Origin: Labrenzia sp. VG12
GTDB taxonomy: Bacteria > Pseudomonadota > Alphaproteobacteria > Rhizobiales > Stappiaceae
Direction of reading: 5' to 3'
DNA length: 64,000 nucleotides
NCBI RefSeq assembly: GCF_002237595.1
Contig: NZ_CP022529.1
Location: 1,922,001-1,986,000, forward strand
This document shows, in pieces, positions 16,172 through 24,577 of the stretch. The notes beneath the pieces were generated by a model. The model was not told the DNA's origin and made no database searches. It saw nothing but the letters and a program-made list of their open reading frames with translations. Both the position numbers and the translations under genes were made by a program. Every line of letters starts with the position of its first letter. The first letter of the stretch is position 1.

Positions 16172-18406
16172 CTACCGCACCAGGATGTTGCGGAACTGCC
16201 AGGGGTCCTTGGTATCGATGTCTTCCGGATAAAAACCCGGCCGGCCTTCCAGCGGTGTCCAGTCGGTATAATAGCCCTTGACCGGTCCTAGATAGGGCCG
16301 CTGGATTTCCAGGCAGCGCTTGTAGTCCATCTCGTCGGTTTCAACTATGCCGGCTTCCGGGTTTTCAAGCGCCCAGACCATGCCGGCGATGACGGCCGAG
16401 GTCACCTGCAGGCCGGTGGCGTTCTGGTAAGGCGCCAGCGTGCGTGTCTCTTCAACCGAGAGCTGGGATCCGTACCAATAGGCATTCTTCTTGTGGCCGT
16501 AGAGCAGGACGCCGAGCTCGTCGATGCCATCCTGAAGCTCGTATTCGTCCAGGACATGAAGTTTCTCCTGGATCTTGCCAGCGGACCCGAACAGTTCGTG
16601 CAGCGACAACACCGCGACATTGGCCGGGTGATAGGCGTAGTGACAGGTCGGGCGATAGCTGACCTTCTTGCCCTCCCCGACGGTGAAATAATCGGCGATG
16701 GAAATCGCTTCGTTGTGGGTCACCAGGTAGCCGTACTGGGCACCCGGGGTCGGGCACCAGGTTCTGACGCGCGTGTTGGCGCCCGGCTGCTCCAGGTAGA
16801 TGGCCGCCTTGCAACCCTTCTTGTGTTTCCTGGCATTGGACGGCTTCCAGGTCTCATGCGTTCCCCAGCCGAGTTCCGCCGGCTGAAAGCCTTCTGACAG
16901 AAATCCCTCGACGGACCAGGTATTCCAGAATTCACCGGCCGGTTTCGGTTCCTTGGCTCGCTGGGTGTCGCGCTCGGCAATGTGGATGCCCTTGACGCCG
17001 ACCTTCTTCATCAGCTTGCCCCAGTCCTTGCGGGACTTGGGCTCCTTGAACTTGACGCCTGTCTCCGTGGCAATGTCGACCAGGGCCTGTTTCACGAACC
17101 AGGAGACCATGCCCGGATTGGCGCCGCAGCAGGAAACGGCTGTTGTGCCGCCCGGTTTCCTGGCTTTTTCCTTGCGCACGGTTTCGCGCAAGGCATAGTT
17201 CGTCCGGTCCGCCGCAGAGGCGGTCTCGTCGAAATAAAAACCAAGCCACGGTTCGACGACGGTGTCGATGTAAAGCACGCCGAGCTTGCGGCAGAGCTTC
17301 ATCAGATCGAGCGACGACGTATCGACTGACAGGTTGACAACAAAGCCCTGCCCCTCTCCTTCGGTCAGGAGCGGTGTCAGGATGTCCTTGTAATTGTCCG
17401 GTGTCAGCGCAACCTTCTGGAACGCGTAGCCACGATCGGTCACCAGTTTCGCATCCGTGTCGACCGGGTCGATCACGGTGAAGCGGGATGCGTCGAAATT
17501 GAAGTGCCGTTCGATCAGCGGCAGCGTGCCCTTGCCGATGGAGCCCAGACCGATCATCACCACCGGACCGGTGATGGTGCCGTGAATCCTCCCTTTCGCA
17601 GGTCCCGCTTTGGCTGCCGGCTTTCTGGCAGGTGCTTTTGCAGCTGCAGCCGGCTTTGCCGCCGTTGACTTGGCCGACGGTTTCGCAGCAGCAGGTTTCT
17701 GCATCGCCGGTTTCTTGGCGGCCGCTGCAGTCTTCGCAGCCGCTGGCGCTTTGGCGGCCGGCTTCGCGGTTGCCTTGACAGTGGCCGGTTTCCGGGTGGC
17801 CGCAGGCTTTCTGGCAACCGTTTTCGCAGCCGCAACCGTTTTTGTCGCAGCCGGCTTGGTGGTTGCCTGTTTCGCAGCAGGCGTTTTCGACGTGGCCGGT
17901 TTCCCGGCAGCGGCAATTGCCTTTGTTTCGGCCGATGCCTTGGTGGCTGGCGTTGACGTGGTTGCCTTGGTGGTGGCCGCCTTGCGGGTAGCGGCTGGTT
18001 TCTTAGCCGCCGCCGTTTTTGACGCAGCCGGTGCCTTTGCAGTCGCAGTCTTTGCCGCCGCAGGCGGTTTTGCGGCGGACTTCGTGGCAGCTGCCTTGGT
18101 GGCAGCCGGTTTCCGGGCAGTGGCCGCCTTGGTGGCGGCAATCGATTTGGTTGCGGCCGGCTTTGCAGCTGCCGGCGGTCTGGCCGCCGACGCTGATTTC
18201 TTGGATTTGCTTGAAGCGCTTCTGGCGGCCGGTTTCGCCGCGGTCTTTGCTGCCGCAGGCGGTTTGGCAGCGGTCTTGCGTGTCGTGGAGCTGGCCGATT
18301 TGGCAGCGGCTGGCTTGCCCGTTGCCGCCTTCGCCGTAGGTTTGCTCGCCGTAGCCGGTTTGCGAGCTGGTTTCTTTGGCGCGCCGCCGTTGCTGTCGTC
18401 GGTCAT
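16172..18406 (-). CDS. hss: Homospermidine synthase with a long histone H1-like N-terminal extension
   Basis: A 744-residue protein. Residues 272-744 are a full homospermidine synthase, which makes sym-homospermidine from two putrescines using NAD+: the dinucleotide loop is VVMIGLGSIGKGTLPLIERHF, followed by VVNLSVDTSSLDLMKLC, VSCCGANPGMVSWFV and YRPTCHYAYHPANVAVLSLHEL. Its length alone (473) equals the whole enzyme in relatives. Residues 1-271 are an extension made almost only of Ala, Lys, Pro, Thr, Ser and Arg in KPAAAK/ATKAA-like units, with three acidic residues in all, like the tails of bacterial H1-like nucleoid proteins. The start at 18406 has GGAG eight bases upstream and there is no stop or frameshift between the parts. 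It is in a polyamine locus with ornithine decarboxylase upstream. Confidence 0.9.
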   Translation of the reverse strand: MTDDSNGGAPKKPARKPATASKPTAKAATGKPAAAKSASSTTRKTAAKPPAAAKTAAKPAARSASSKSKKSASAARPPAAAKPAATKSIAATKAATARKPAATKAAATKSAAKPPAAAKTATAKAPAASKTAAAKKPAATRKAATTKATTSTPATKASAETKAIAAAGKPATSKTPAAKQATTKPAATKTVAAAKTVARKPAATRKPATVKATAKPAAKAPAAAKTAAAAKKPAMQKPAAAKPSAKSTAAKPAAAAKAPARKPAAKAGPAKGRIHGTITGPVVMIGLGSIGKGTLPLIERHFNFDASRFTVIDPVDTDAKLVTDRGYAFQKVALTPDNYKDILTPLLTEGEGQGFVVNLSVDTSSLDLMKLCRKLGVLYIDTVVEPWLGFYFDETASAADRTNYALRETVRKEKARKPGGTTAVSCCGANPGMVSWFVKQALVDIATETGVKFKEPKSRKDWGKLMKKVGVKGIHIAERDTQRAKEPKPAGEFWNTWSVEGFLSEGFQPAELGWGTHETWKPSNARKHKKGCKAAIYLEQPGANTRVRTWCPTPGAQYGYLVTHNEAISIADYFTVGEGKKVSYRPTCHYAYHPANVAVLSLHELFGSAGKIQEKLHVLDEYELQDGIDELGVLLYGHKKNAYWYGSQLSVEETRTLAPYQNATGLQVTSAVIAGMVWALENPEAGIVETDEMDYKRCLEIQRPYLGPVKGYYTDWTPLEGRPGFYPEDIDTKDPWQFRNILVR

Positions 18407-18637
18407 TCTCAAGCTCCAATCTTGTCCATGGTCGCCGCCCCTCTCCTGGAGCTGGGTCCGGCCCGCTGGGAATTCCTTCATTCACCAAAGCGCACTTAAT
18501 GCGCCTTTTCTAAGATGTGACCGGTTTCTGATGGAATTTCAAGTCTTGCGTCCGGTTTTCCTGGTCAGGACGACCAACAGGCCTTTGGCTGTTTGTACTT
18601 CTCAGCAAACAAAGTCAGTCAGGAAAACGCAAGAGAT

Positions 18638-18658
18638 GGCGGCGAAGAAATCGCCGCC
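18638..18658 (-). terminator. Hairpin after the GNAT gene, weak terminator candidate
   Basis: A perfect 8-bp stem (18638-18645 with 18651-18658) and a five-base loop, 17 bp after the GNAT stop codon on the minus strand. The sequence after it is only moderately T-rich, so termination is uncertain. Confidence 0.35.
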
Positions 18659-18674
18659 ACCCAGGGACAACAAG

Positions 18675-19226
18675 TCAAACAAGCTTTGAGACTGGATAAA
18701 GATCTTGGGTCGCTGCAGTCGGTCCTGCAAGGTCTGCAAGCCCGGCAGCTGACAGCAGACCGTTGAGGCCAGCCAGATGTCCAGCCGCAAATTCAAGGCC
18801 AAGAAACCGCTCCCGGGAAACCGGACCCGGCAAACTGGCATCGTCCAGCCGCCCCGCTTCGAACCCGAAACGCGTGTAGTATGACAGATCGCCGACCAGG
18901 ATCACCGACCCGTGGCCATAAACTGCGCACTGGTTAAGCGCATGACGCATCAACCGGTCTCCCACCTTGCTTCCCCGGCAGGCAGGGTCGACGGCAAGGG
19001 GTCCGAGCAACAGGCTTTGATTGCCGTTGCGGTCCGCCACAGACCAGAGCCTTACCGTTCCGACCAGCCTGCCAGATTCGTCCAGCGCTGAAAACGCGAA
19101 CACGGGCAGACGGCCCTCGCGCAGGCGTTCGGAGGTTTTTCTGAACCGCTCGTCGCCGAAACAAAGGTCGAGCAGCGCTTCGCGAGCGCCGGCGTGAGCC
19201 GGCACCTCCTCGACAATGTCGATCAT
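18675..19226 (-). CDS. GNAT family N-acetyltransferase of the polyamine locus
   Basis: A 183-residue acetyltransferase similar in layout to the YhbS group: an early FGDERFRKTSERLREGR segment, then LVGTVRLWSV, the acetyl-CoA loop LAVDPACRGSKVGDRLMRHAL, and GHGSVILVGDLSYYTRFGFEAG. Its start is 11 bp after the ornithine decarboxylase stop codon, so the two are translated from one message. Placement suggests it could acetylate a polyamine or a partner enzyme, but the YhbS group has diverse substrates and this is inference only. Confidence 0.85.
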   Translation of the reverse strand: MIDIVEEVPAHAGAREALLDLCFGDERFRKTSERLREGRLPVFAFSALDESGRLVGTVRLWSVADRNGNQSLLLGPLAVDPACRGSKVGDRLMRHALNQCAVYGHGSVILVGDLSYYTRFGFEAGRLDDASLPGPVSRERFLGLEFAAGHLAGLNGLLSAAGLADLAGPTAATQDLYPVSKLV

Positions 19227-19237
19227 GGCAGGAGGCC

Positions 19238-20368
19238 TCAGATGACGTGGGATGCCAGCGGTGCGAAACCGTTGAAGCCAACCGTGGAATAGGTGGTCGT
19301 GTAAGCCCCGCAGGCTTCGATCAGCACCTTGTCACCGATGGAAAGGCTGACCGGCAAATGATAGGGCGTCTTTTCGTAGAGCACGTCGACACTGTCGCAG
19401 GTCGGACCGGCCAGAACGCAAGGTTCGGTCCGGTCGCCGTCGCGGGCAGTCCGGATCGGATAGCGGATCGCCTCGTCCATGGTTTCGGCCAGACCGTTGA
19501 ACATGCCGATGTCGAGATAGACCCAGCGGGTTTCATCCTGTTCGGATTTCCGCGAGATCAGCACCACTTCGGCCTCGATCATGCCCGCATTGCCGACCAT
19601 GCCGCGGCCCGGCTCGATGATGGTCGACGGTAGCTGGTTGCCGAAATGCTTGGTCAGCGCATGGAAGATCGCTTCGCCATAGCTCGGCACGCCCGGGATG
19701 TCTTTCAGGTAACGGGTCGGGAAGCCCCCACCCATGTTGACCATCTTCAGCTCGATGCCGCGCTGCGCCATTTCCTTGAAGACGCCTGCCGCCATGGCGA
19801 GAGCGAAATCCCAGGCCGAGAGGTTGGCTTGCTGGGAGCCGACATGGAAGGAGACGCCATAGGCGACGAGGCCGAGACGGTGCGCGTGCTCAAGGACGTC
19901 GGGCGCCATGTCCGGGTCACAGCCGAATTTGCGGGAAAGCGGCCATTCGGCGCCGGCACCGTCACACAGGACCCGGCAGAAGACTTTGGATCCCGGAGCG
20001 ACGCGGGCGATCTTTTCGACTTCTTCAACACAGTCGACGGCGAAGAGGCGGATGCCATGCTGATAGGCGCGCGCAATGTCCTTCTCCTTCTTGATGGTGT
20101 TGCCGTAGGAAATGCGGTCGGCGGTGGCACCGGTGGCCAGCACCATTTCGATCTCGCCAACGGAGGCGCAGTCGAAAGAGGACCCAAGGCTTTCCAGCAG
20201 CGACAGGATTTCCGGTGCCGGGTTGGCCTTCACGGCGTAGTAGACAGACGTGTCCGGGAGGGACCTGGCAAAGGCTTCGAAGTTCTCGCGCACAATGTCG
20301 AGATCGACCACAACACAAGGGCCATCGTCGTCCCGTCGGCGGAGGAAGTCGCGGATACGGTCGCTCAT
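19238..20368 (-). CDS. Ornithine decarboxylase, alanine-racemase fold
   Basis: A 376-residue PLP enzyme that decarboxylates ornithine (possibly also lysine) to putrescine in the cytoplasm. Motifs: the PLP lysine K47 in YYAVKANP, SVGEIEMVL, YGNTIKKEKDI, the histidine HVGSQ, the phosphate-binding EPGRGMVG, the catalytic cysteine in GPTCDSVDVL and the C-terminal YTTTYSTVGFNGF. Length matches the alphaproteobacterial enzyme. The start at 20368 is preceded by a GGGGAATTCCCC palindrome containing the ribosome site. It begins the locus that ends with homospermidine synthase, so its putrescine likely feeds homospermidine. A long structured leader suggests RNA-level control. Confidence 0.92.
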   Translation of the reverse strand: MSDRIRDFLRRRDDDGPCVVVDLDIVRENFEAFARSLPDTSVYYAVKANPAPEILSLLESLGSSFDCASVGEIEMVLATGATADRISYGNTIKKEKDIARAYQHGIRLFAVDCVEEVEKIARVAPGSKVFCRVLCDGAGAEWPLSRKFGCDPDMAPDVLEHAHRLGLVAYGVSFHVGSQQANLSAWDFALAMAAGVFKEMAQRGIELKMVNMGGGFPTRYLKDIPGVPSYGEAIFHALTKHFGNQLPSTIIEPGRGMVGNAGMIEAEVVLISRKSEQDETRWVYLDIGMFNGLAETMDEAIRYPIRTARDGDRTEPCVLAGPTCDSVDVLYEKTPYHLPVSLSIGDKVLIEACGAYTTTYSTVGFNGFAPLASHVI

Positions 20369-20690
20369 GGGGAATTCCCCTTTCTCAAATCAATCTGCAA
20401 ACGCGCATCAAGTCTGATTGGCGCGCTGCAAGTCACGTCGCAGGGTGCTGCGGAACGCACCGGGCCTCCCCCGGGATGGAACCGGAGGCCGGGTTGACCG
20501 CAGCGACGGTTGGGCCTTGCAGCTGAAACCAGCGCAAAACTTTCCCGCGTCGGGAATGCCGTTGATTGGATCGGAGAGACCGAGCCGCACGTCGGGCAAG
20601 GATGTAACAAGTGCCTCTTCAGTGACCCCGGAGGTTGGAAACCCCGGCCGAGACTAAAAAAGCCCTCTTACGTCGTTGCTTTAAGCCGTC
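20369..20690 (-). promoter_or_regulatory. Structured 5' leader of the ornithine decarboxylase gene (speF-element position)
   Basis: About 320 bases on the minus strand upstream of the decarboxylase start hold no credible gene but several GC-rich inverted repeats. They include a CCGGGGTT...AACCTCCGG hairpin at about 20625-20645, a GGCCTCC/GGAGGCC pair near 20462-20495, and the perfect GGGGAATTCCCC palindrome at 20369-20380 directly before the ATG. Alphaproteobacterial ornithine decarboxylase genes are known to carry the 'speF' leader motif at this place (Rfam RF00518). I judge this a candidate by position and structure; I could not compare it with the covariance model. Confidence 0.45.
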
Positions 20691-21028
20691 CGGACCTGCA
20701 GCCCGCCCCTTGGCGGTTGAATTGGCTGCTGCCCCTTAAGAGATGCCTTGTGAGACACCCCATGAACGACCACGGGCACGTGCGAATTTGGGCAGCGCGT
20801 ATATGCGCCCGTTTGCCGCTGGATGCAACAGGAAAAATTCGACTGTCGGACGATTTTTCTCAAGGGTTAACAACAGGGTGGTTGAACAATCTTCAAAACC
20901 GGAATTTGACCTAACGCTCGGAGAAAGAACTTGCAAAATCTCCGGGGCCGGAGACACCCTGTACCGTCGTGACGCCCCAAACTATCGCGGCTTCACCATT
21001 CCGGGACTTCAAATGTGATGAGACAACC
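20691..21028. other. Spacer between decarboxylase leader and redoxin gene
   Basis: About 340 bp with no supported gene. It should contain the divergent promoters of the decarboxylase leader and of the redoxin gene. A 91-codon frame over this stretch has no ribosome site and no protein-like character. Confidence 0.4.
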
Positions 21029-21586
21029 ATGCCCGCTGTGACACCGCCTGTCTGCGATTTCGACTGGCAGGCACCCCATTTCCAGTTGCCCGCAACCGAT
21101 GGCGGTCTGCACAGTCTTGACAGTGTCCGGGGCGAGAACGGCACGCTGGTGATGTTCATCTGCAACCACTGCCCGTTCGTGCTTGCCATTCTCGACAAGA
21201 TCGTGCGGGATGCGGATGAACTGAAGCAACACGGCATCGGTGTGGCCGCGATCTGCTCCAACGATCCGGTTGCCTACCCGGCGGACAATTTCGAGAACAT
21301 GCAGAAGATGGCCCTGGAGCGCGGCTTTTCCTTCCCCTATCTGCACGATGCCGATCAGAAAATTGCAAATGCCTATGGTGCCATCTGCACACCGGACTTT
21401 TTCGGCTTCAACAGCGATCACGGCCTGCAGTATCGCGGCCGTCTGGACGCAACCCGCATGGGGGCTTCCGCTCCGGACCTGCGCCGCGAGCTTTTTGAGG
21501 CGATGAAGCAGATTGCCGAAACGGGCAAGGGCCCGGTCGAACAGATCCCCTCCATCGGCTGCTCGATCAAATGGAAGGCAGCTTGA
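21029..21586 (+). CDS. Thioredoxin-fold (AhpC/Redoxin-like) protein
   Basis: A 185-residue cytoplasmic protein with the thioredoxin-like layout FDWQAPHFQLPATDG, LVMFICNHCPFVLAI, GVAAICSNDP and PYLHDADQKIANAYGAICTPDFFGF. It keeps a single active-site cysteine in NHCPF rather than a CxxC pair, as in the 'thioredoxin family protein' group of YneN-like redoxins; a cis-Pro follows in CTPDF. Role in peroxide or disulfide metabolism is inferred from the fold. The ATG at 21029 was chosen for its GAGAC ribosome site and homology onset. The last base of its stop codon is the first base of the next start, so it is coupled to the VOC gene. Confidence 0.8.
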   Translation: MPAVTPPVCDFDWQAPHFQLPATDGGLHSLDSVRGENGTLVMFICNHCPFVLAILDKIVRDADELKQHGIGVAAICSNDPVAYPADNFENMQKMALERGFSFPYLHDADQKIANAYGAICTPDFFGFNSDHGLQYRGRLDATRMGASAPDLRRELFEAMKQIAETGKGPVEQIPSIGCSIKWKAA

Positions 21587-21966
21587 TGCAGATCGGCAAA
21601 CTGGACCATGTCAACCTGCGCACGACACAGCTCGACGCGATGATCGCCTGGTACGGTGACATTCTGGGCATGAAGCCCGGTCCGCGTCCGGGTTTTCCCT
21701 TTCCTGGCGCCTGGCTCTATGCTGGCGGCGCGGCCGCCATCCACCTGGTCGGCATCGACGGCGACCCGGCCGTCGGCTCGGAAGAGCGGCTGAAGCTGGA
21801 GCATTTTGCCTTCACCGCGACGGGCGCCGAAGCCTTCGAAGCCCGTCTCAAGGAGCGCGGCGAGACCTACCGCCGCTCCGTCCAGCCCGGGTTCGGCACG
21901 GTCTCGATCAATGTCTGGGACCCGGATGGAAACCACATCCATATCGACTTTGCACCGGAAGAGTGA
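21586..21966 (+). CDS. VOC superfamily (glyoxalase-like) protein
   Basis: A 126-residue metal-site protein of the vicinal-oxygen-chelate fold: KLDHVNLRTTQLDAMIAWYGDILGM at the start (His in LDHVNLRT), WLYAGGAAAIHLVGI, LEHFAFTATG and the terminal WDPDGNHIHIDF with the metal glutamate/histidine-type end. Length is that of a single two-module unit. The ATG overlaps the preceding stop by one base and has GGAAGG upstream, so translation is coupled to the redoxin. Substrate unknown. Confidence 0.85.
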   Translation: MQIGKLDHVNLRTTQLDAMIAWYGDILGMKPGPRPGFPFPGAWLYAGGAAAIHLVGIDGDPAVGSEERLKLEHFAFTATGAEAFEARLKERGETYRRSVQPGFGTVSINVWDPDGNHIHIDFAPEE

Positions 21967-22140
21967 CGAGCAGGTTCGAACGGCAGCTGACATTTTCAAT
22001 TCGGCACTTACCCGAACCACCGGTGTCACCCTGGACAAGCGAAGCGCGATTCGGGGCCCACTCGACACAAAGCTTGCTGAAACTGATCGAAACTCTACCA
22101 ACGCATGCTGCAAAACAGCAGCGCTCTGGAAATGAGTAGG

Positions 22141-22168
22141 CCCCGGGTCTCGCTCTGCTCGCCCGGGG
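22141..22168. repeat. GC-rich extragenic palindrome
   Basis: CCCCGGG and CCCGGGG (7 bp, perfect) enclose a 14-base GC-rich loop in the 267-bp convergent spacer between the VOC gene and the oxidoreductase gene. It resembles extragenic palindromes dispersed in Rhizobiales genomes, and may end transcription of either neighbour. The rest of the spacer holds nothing recognisable. Confidence 0.4.
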
Positions 22169-22233
22169 TGACACTGGTGGGTAGCGACGCCGAAGCCTGA
22201 GCGACGGGTCCCAGGGTCTGGGCCTTACCTCGT

Positions 22234-23883
22234 TCAAAACGTCTCGAACGAGATCCTGTCCTCCGGCACGCCATGGCGTTGCAGGTCTGCGGTCACTTCA
22301 GCCAGAAATCCGGCCGGACCACACAACAGGTAGCGCGCATCGGGCTGGCTAACGAGGTCAATCAGAAACTTACCTGATACCCTGCCCTGCGTGTCGGAGA
22401 AGCGCTTTTCCAAATCGGTCGCCGAGGGCCGACTGTAAACGCTGTGCAGCTGGATGGTCGAACGTGTCGACGCGAGCCTTGCGGCCTCCTGCCTGAACGG
22501 ATGGTGGTCTCCGTCGCGCACACCCTGCACGAACCAGACGGGCCGCGTGTCACCGGCAGAGACAAGTTCGTGCAGCATGCTCATGAGCGGCGTGATGCCG
22601 ATCCCGGCACCGACCAGCACCAGCGGCGCGGCATCCTGCGACAAAACAAAATCGCCCGCCGGCTTGCTGCTGCCAATGATCGAACCGACCTCCAGCGCAT
22701 CATGCAGAACCCGCGACACCAGCCCTCGCGGTTCGCGCTTGACCGAAATCCGATAGTGCCTGTCCGTTGGTGAACCGGACAACGAATAGCTGCGCTGGAC
22801 CTTGCCGAGATCGCCGGCAAGATGCAGTTCGATCGGCAGATGCTGGCCCGCCTGAAACGAGGGCAGCGGGCCGCCGTCGCGGGATTCAAAATAAAACGAC
22901 GTGACACCCGCGCTCTCCCGGACCTTGTTGACCAGGCGCAGGTCCCGCGCCGTTGCTGCCTCTTCCTGCCAGCGCAGGCGCAGCACGGAGCGCAGCTCGA
23001 CGATCTCGTCGATTTCCAGCGTGATTAGCTGTCGTGCTCCCGGCACACGTGCAACGGTGCTGGAGTCCCAGTCGATGCTGGCCCGGCCAGTCAATTGCAA
23101 GAGGCTGCCGGAGGCAAAATCGACAAACAGGAAGCCCACGCGCGGGTCCTTCAGGATATTGCCAATCGTGTTGTAGAACCTGTTGCCGGCATAGTCGGGA
23201 AACCGCAGGGTTCTCTCGTCCAGGATCTCGACAAAACCGGCCTCGCCGCCGCGGTGAGAGGTGTCCATGCCGTAGGCGGGATTGTCGTCCTCGCCCCGAT
23301 ATCCGGAAGCGATGAAAAACGTGTCGGCAGCTCTGATCCAGTCTTGCTGGCTTTCCGTCAACGCGGTGCCCCGGGTCGCTGAGCCCTCGGGTTTGTCCGG
23401 CGACCACCAGTATTTGCGGGCACGGATATATTGCGGGCAGTTGCCGAAGGACTGGCCGAGCGCAAAGCGAATTCCGGCATCATCGTTCACCGCCACCCGG
23501 CCATTGGCCCGGTTGCGGCGGCGCGTTGCCAGCTCGATGCCGAGGAGGCCGATATCGGCTCCCGCTGCAAATGCCCCGTCCAATGCATCGCCAGTCACAG
23601 GACGAGCCGAGATCTCGAGCGTGGTTGCTTCCGGCGACTGCACGAATCCCGGACCGCCCTCCAGAAGCGTGGCCCACGGCCGCCCCTCGCCGTCCCGACC
23701 GGAAGCAACCAGAAACGGCTGTTCCTCGAAAAAGACCCTGTGCTGATCGGGCATGAAGTTGCGAATGGCGCCGCCTGCCCAGCTCTGCACATCGCTGTCG
23801 CCGAGCTTTTCCTGCACATGACGCTCGCCGTCGTGAAAGGGCGACACGGCCGGCTGTGCTCTGGTCTGGTCTGGGTCAAACAT
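22234..23883 (-). CDS. Fusion of a PNPOx-like flavin domain with a ferredoxin-NADP reductase domain
   Basis: A 549-residue two-part protein. Residues 1 to about 310 form a pyridoxamine-5'-phosphate-oxidase-like FMN-binding barrel (ESQQDWIRAADTFFIASGY, RFYNTIGNILKDPRVGFLF). Residues about 320-549 form an FAD/NAD(P) reductase of the FNR type: the FAD motif RSYSLSGSP, GLVSRVLHD, the nucleotide region LVLVGAGIGITPLMSML and the terminal CGPAGFLAEV. It ends ISFETF, where many relatives continue into a 2Fe-2S ferredoxin domain; that domain is missing here. The start at 23883 has an AGGA ribosome site. It follows a GST gene by 73 bp on the same strand. A flavin-based electron transfer or detoxification role is inferred. 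Confidence 0.85.
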   Translation of the reverse strand: MFDPDQTRAQPAVSPFHDGERHVQEKLGDSDVQSWAGGAIRNFMPDQHRVFFEEQPFLVASGRDGEGRPWATLLEGGPGFVQSPEATTLEISARPVTGDALDGAFAAGADIGLLGIELATRRRNRANGRVAVNDDAGIRFALGQSFGNCPQYIRARKYWWSPDKPEGSATRGTALTESQQDWIRAADTFFIASGYRGEDDNPAYGMDTSHRGGEAGFVEILDERTLRFPDYAGNRFYNTIGNILKDPRVGFLFVDFASGSLLQLTGRASIDWDSSTVARVPGARQLITLEIDEIVELRSVLRLRWQEEAATARDLRLVNKVRESAGVTSFYFESRDGGPLPSFQAGQHLPIELHLAGDLGKVQRSYSLSGSPTDRHYRISVKREPRGLVSRVLHDALEVGSIIGSSKPAGDFVLSQDAAPLVLVGAGIGITPLMSMLHELVSAGDTRPVWFVQGVRDGDHHPFRQEAARLASTRSTIQLHSVYSRPSATDLEKRFSDTQGRVSGKFLIDLVSQPDARYLLCGPAGFLAEVTADLQRHGVPEDRISFETF

Positions 23884-23956
23884 GTCCGATCCTCACTGTC
23901 TCAGGAATGGGTTATGGGCCGGAAACCTCGGAACAGGTCCGGCCGTTTGATCACGC

Positions 23957-24577
23957 TCAGGCAGCAAGCCCGACCGGTGTTGCCGGCATGGCGACAAAGC
24001 CCGGCAAGGCCTCGACACGCTTCAGGAAGGCACGGATGTTGGGATAGGGCTCCAGCGAGACATTTCCTTCCGGTGCATGGGCGGTGTAGCTGTAGATCGC
24101 AACATCGGCGATGCTCGGCCGGTTGCCGACCAGCCAGTCCCGGCCCTCCAGAAGCCCCTCGAGCAGATCGAACGCATAGGCCGCGATCCCCTTGGCCTTG
24201 TCCGCATCCAGCTGCGCACCGAACACGGTCACCAGGCGCGCCGCGGCCGGGCCATTGGCGATTTCGTTTGCGGCCAGCGACAGGTACCGCTGGACAAGCG
24301 CCTCCTGCGCCGGATCAGCCGGCAACCAGTCCGGAGCGTATTTGCGGGCAAGATAAACAAGGATCGCGTTGGAATCGGCCAGGACGAAGTCGCCGTCCTC
24401 GATCACCGGCACCTTGCCGGCCGGATTGAGTGACAGGAACGGCTGCTGCTTGTGCTCACCGGCCGCAAGGTCGACCTTGATCAGCTCGTGATTGAGCCCG
24501 GCAAGCCCGGCAAAGAGCTCGATCCTGTGGCAATGACCGGAAAGCGGAAAGGTGTGAATGCGAATGGCGTTGGACAT
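23957..24577 (-). CDS. Glutathione S-transferase
   Basis: A 206-residue cytoplasmic enzyme with an N-terminal thioredoxin-like glutathione domain (IHTFPLSGHCHRIELFAGLAG; KVPVIEDGDFVLADSNAILVYLA with the conserved cis-Pro and Glu/Asp-Ser) and an all-helical C-terminal domain (LEGRDWLVGNRPSIADVAIYSY, the N-capping box). The start at 24577 has GGAG seven bases upstream. It is probably co-transcribed with the flavin-reductase fusion downstream and is divergent from a LysR regulator, which is the likely controller. Confidence 0.9.
   Translation of the reverse strand: MSNAIRIHTFPLSGHCHRIELFAGLAGLNHELIKVDLAAGEHKQQPFLSLNPAGKVPVIEDGDFVLADSNAILVYLARKYAPDWLPADPAQEALVQRYLSLAANEIANGPAAARLVTVFGAQLDADKAKGIAAYAFDLLEGLLEGRDWLVGNRPSIADVAIYSYTAHAPEGNVSLEPYPNIRAFLKRVEALPGFVAMPATPVGLAA

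Noticed and set aside
17600..18390. Repeats that could be a CRISPR or minisatellite
   Set aside because: The repetition follows codons for KPA/ATK units in one long open frame and has no constant repeat-spacer spacing.
18638..18658. Strong intrinsic terminator after the GNAT gene
   Set aside because: The stem is perfect but the following bases are not a T tract, so it is kept only as a low-confidence feature.
17610..18689. Plus-strand frame of 359 codons, Ala/Gly/Val-rich
   Set aside because: It is the antisense reading of the Ala/Lys/Pro repeat region of homospermidine synthase; low-complexity GC-rich codons keep the opposite frame open. No ribosome site.
20743..21018. Possible 91-codon gene between the decarboxylase leader and redoxin gene
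   Set aside because: No ribosome site and irregular composition; the region is better explained as divergent promoter and leader.
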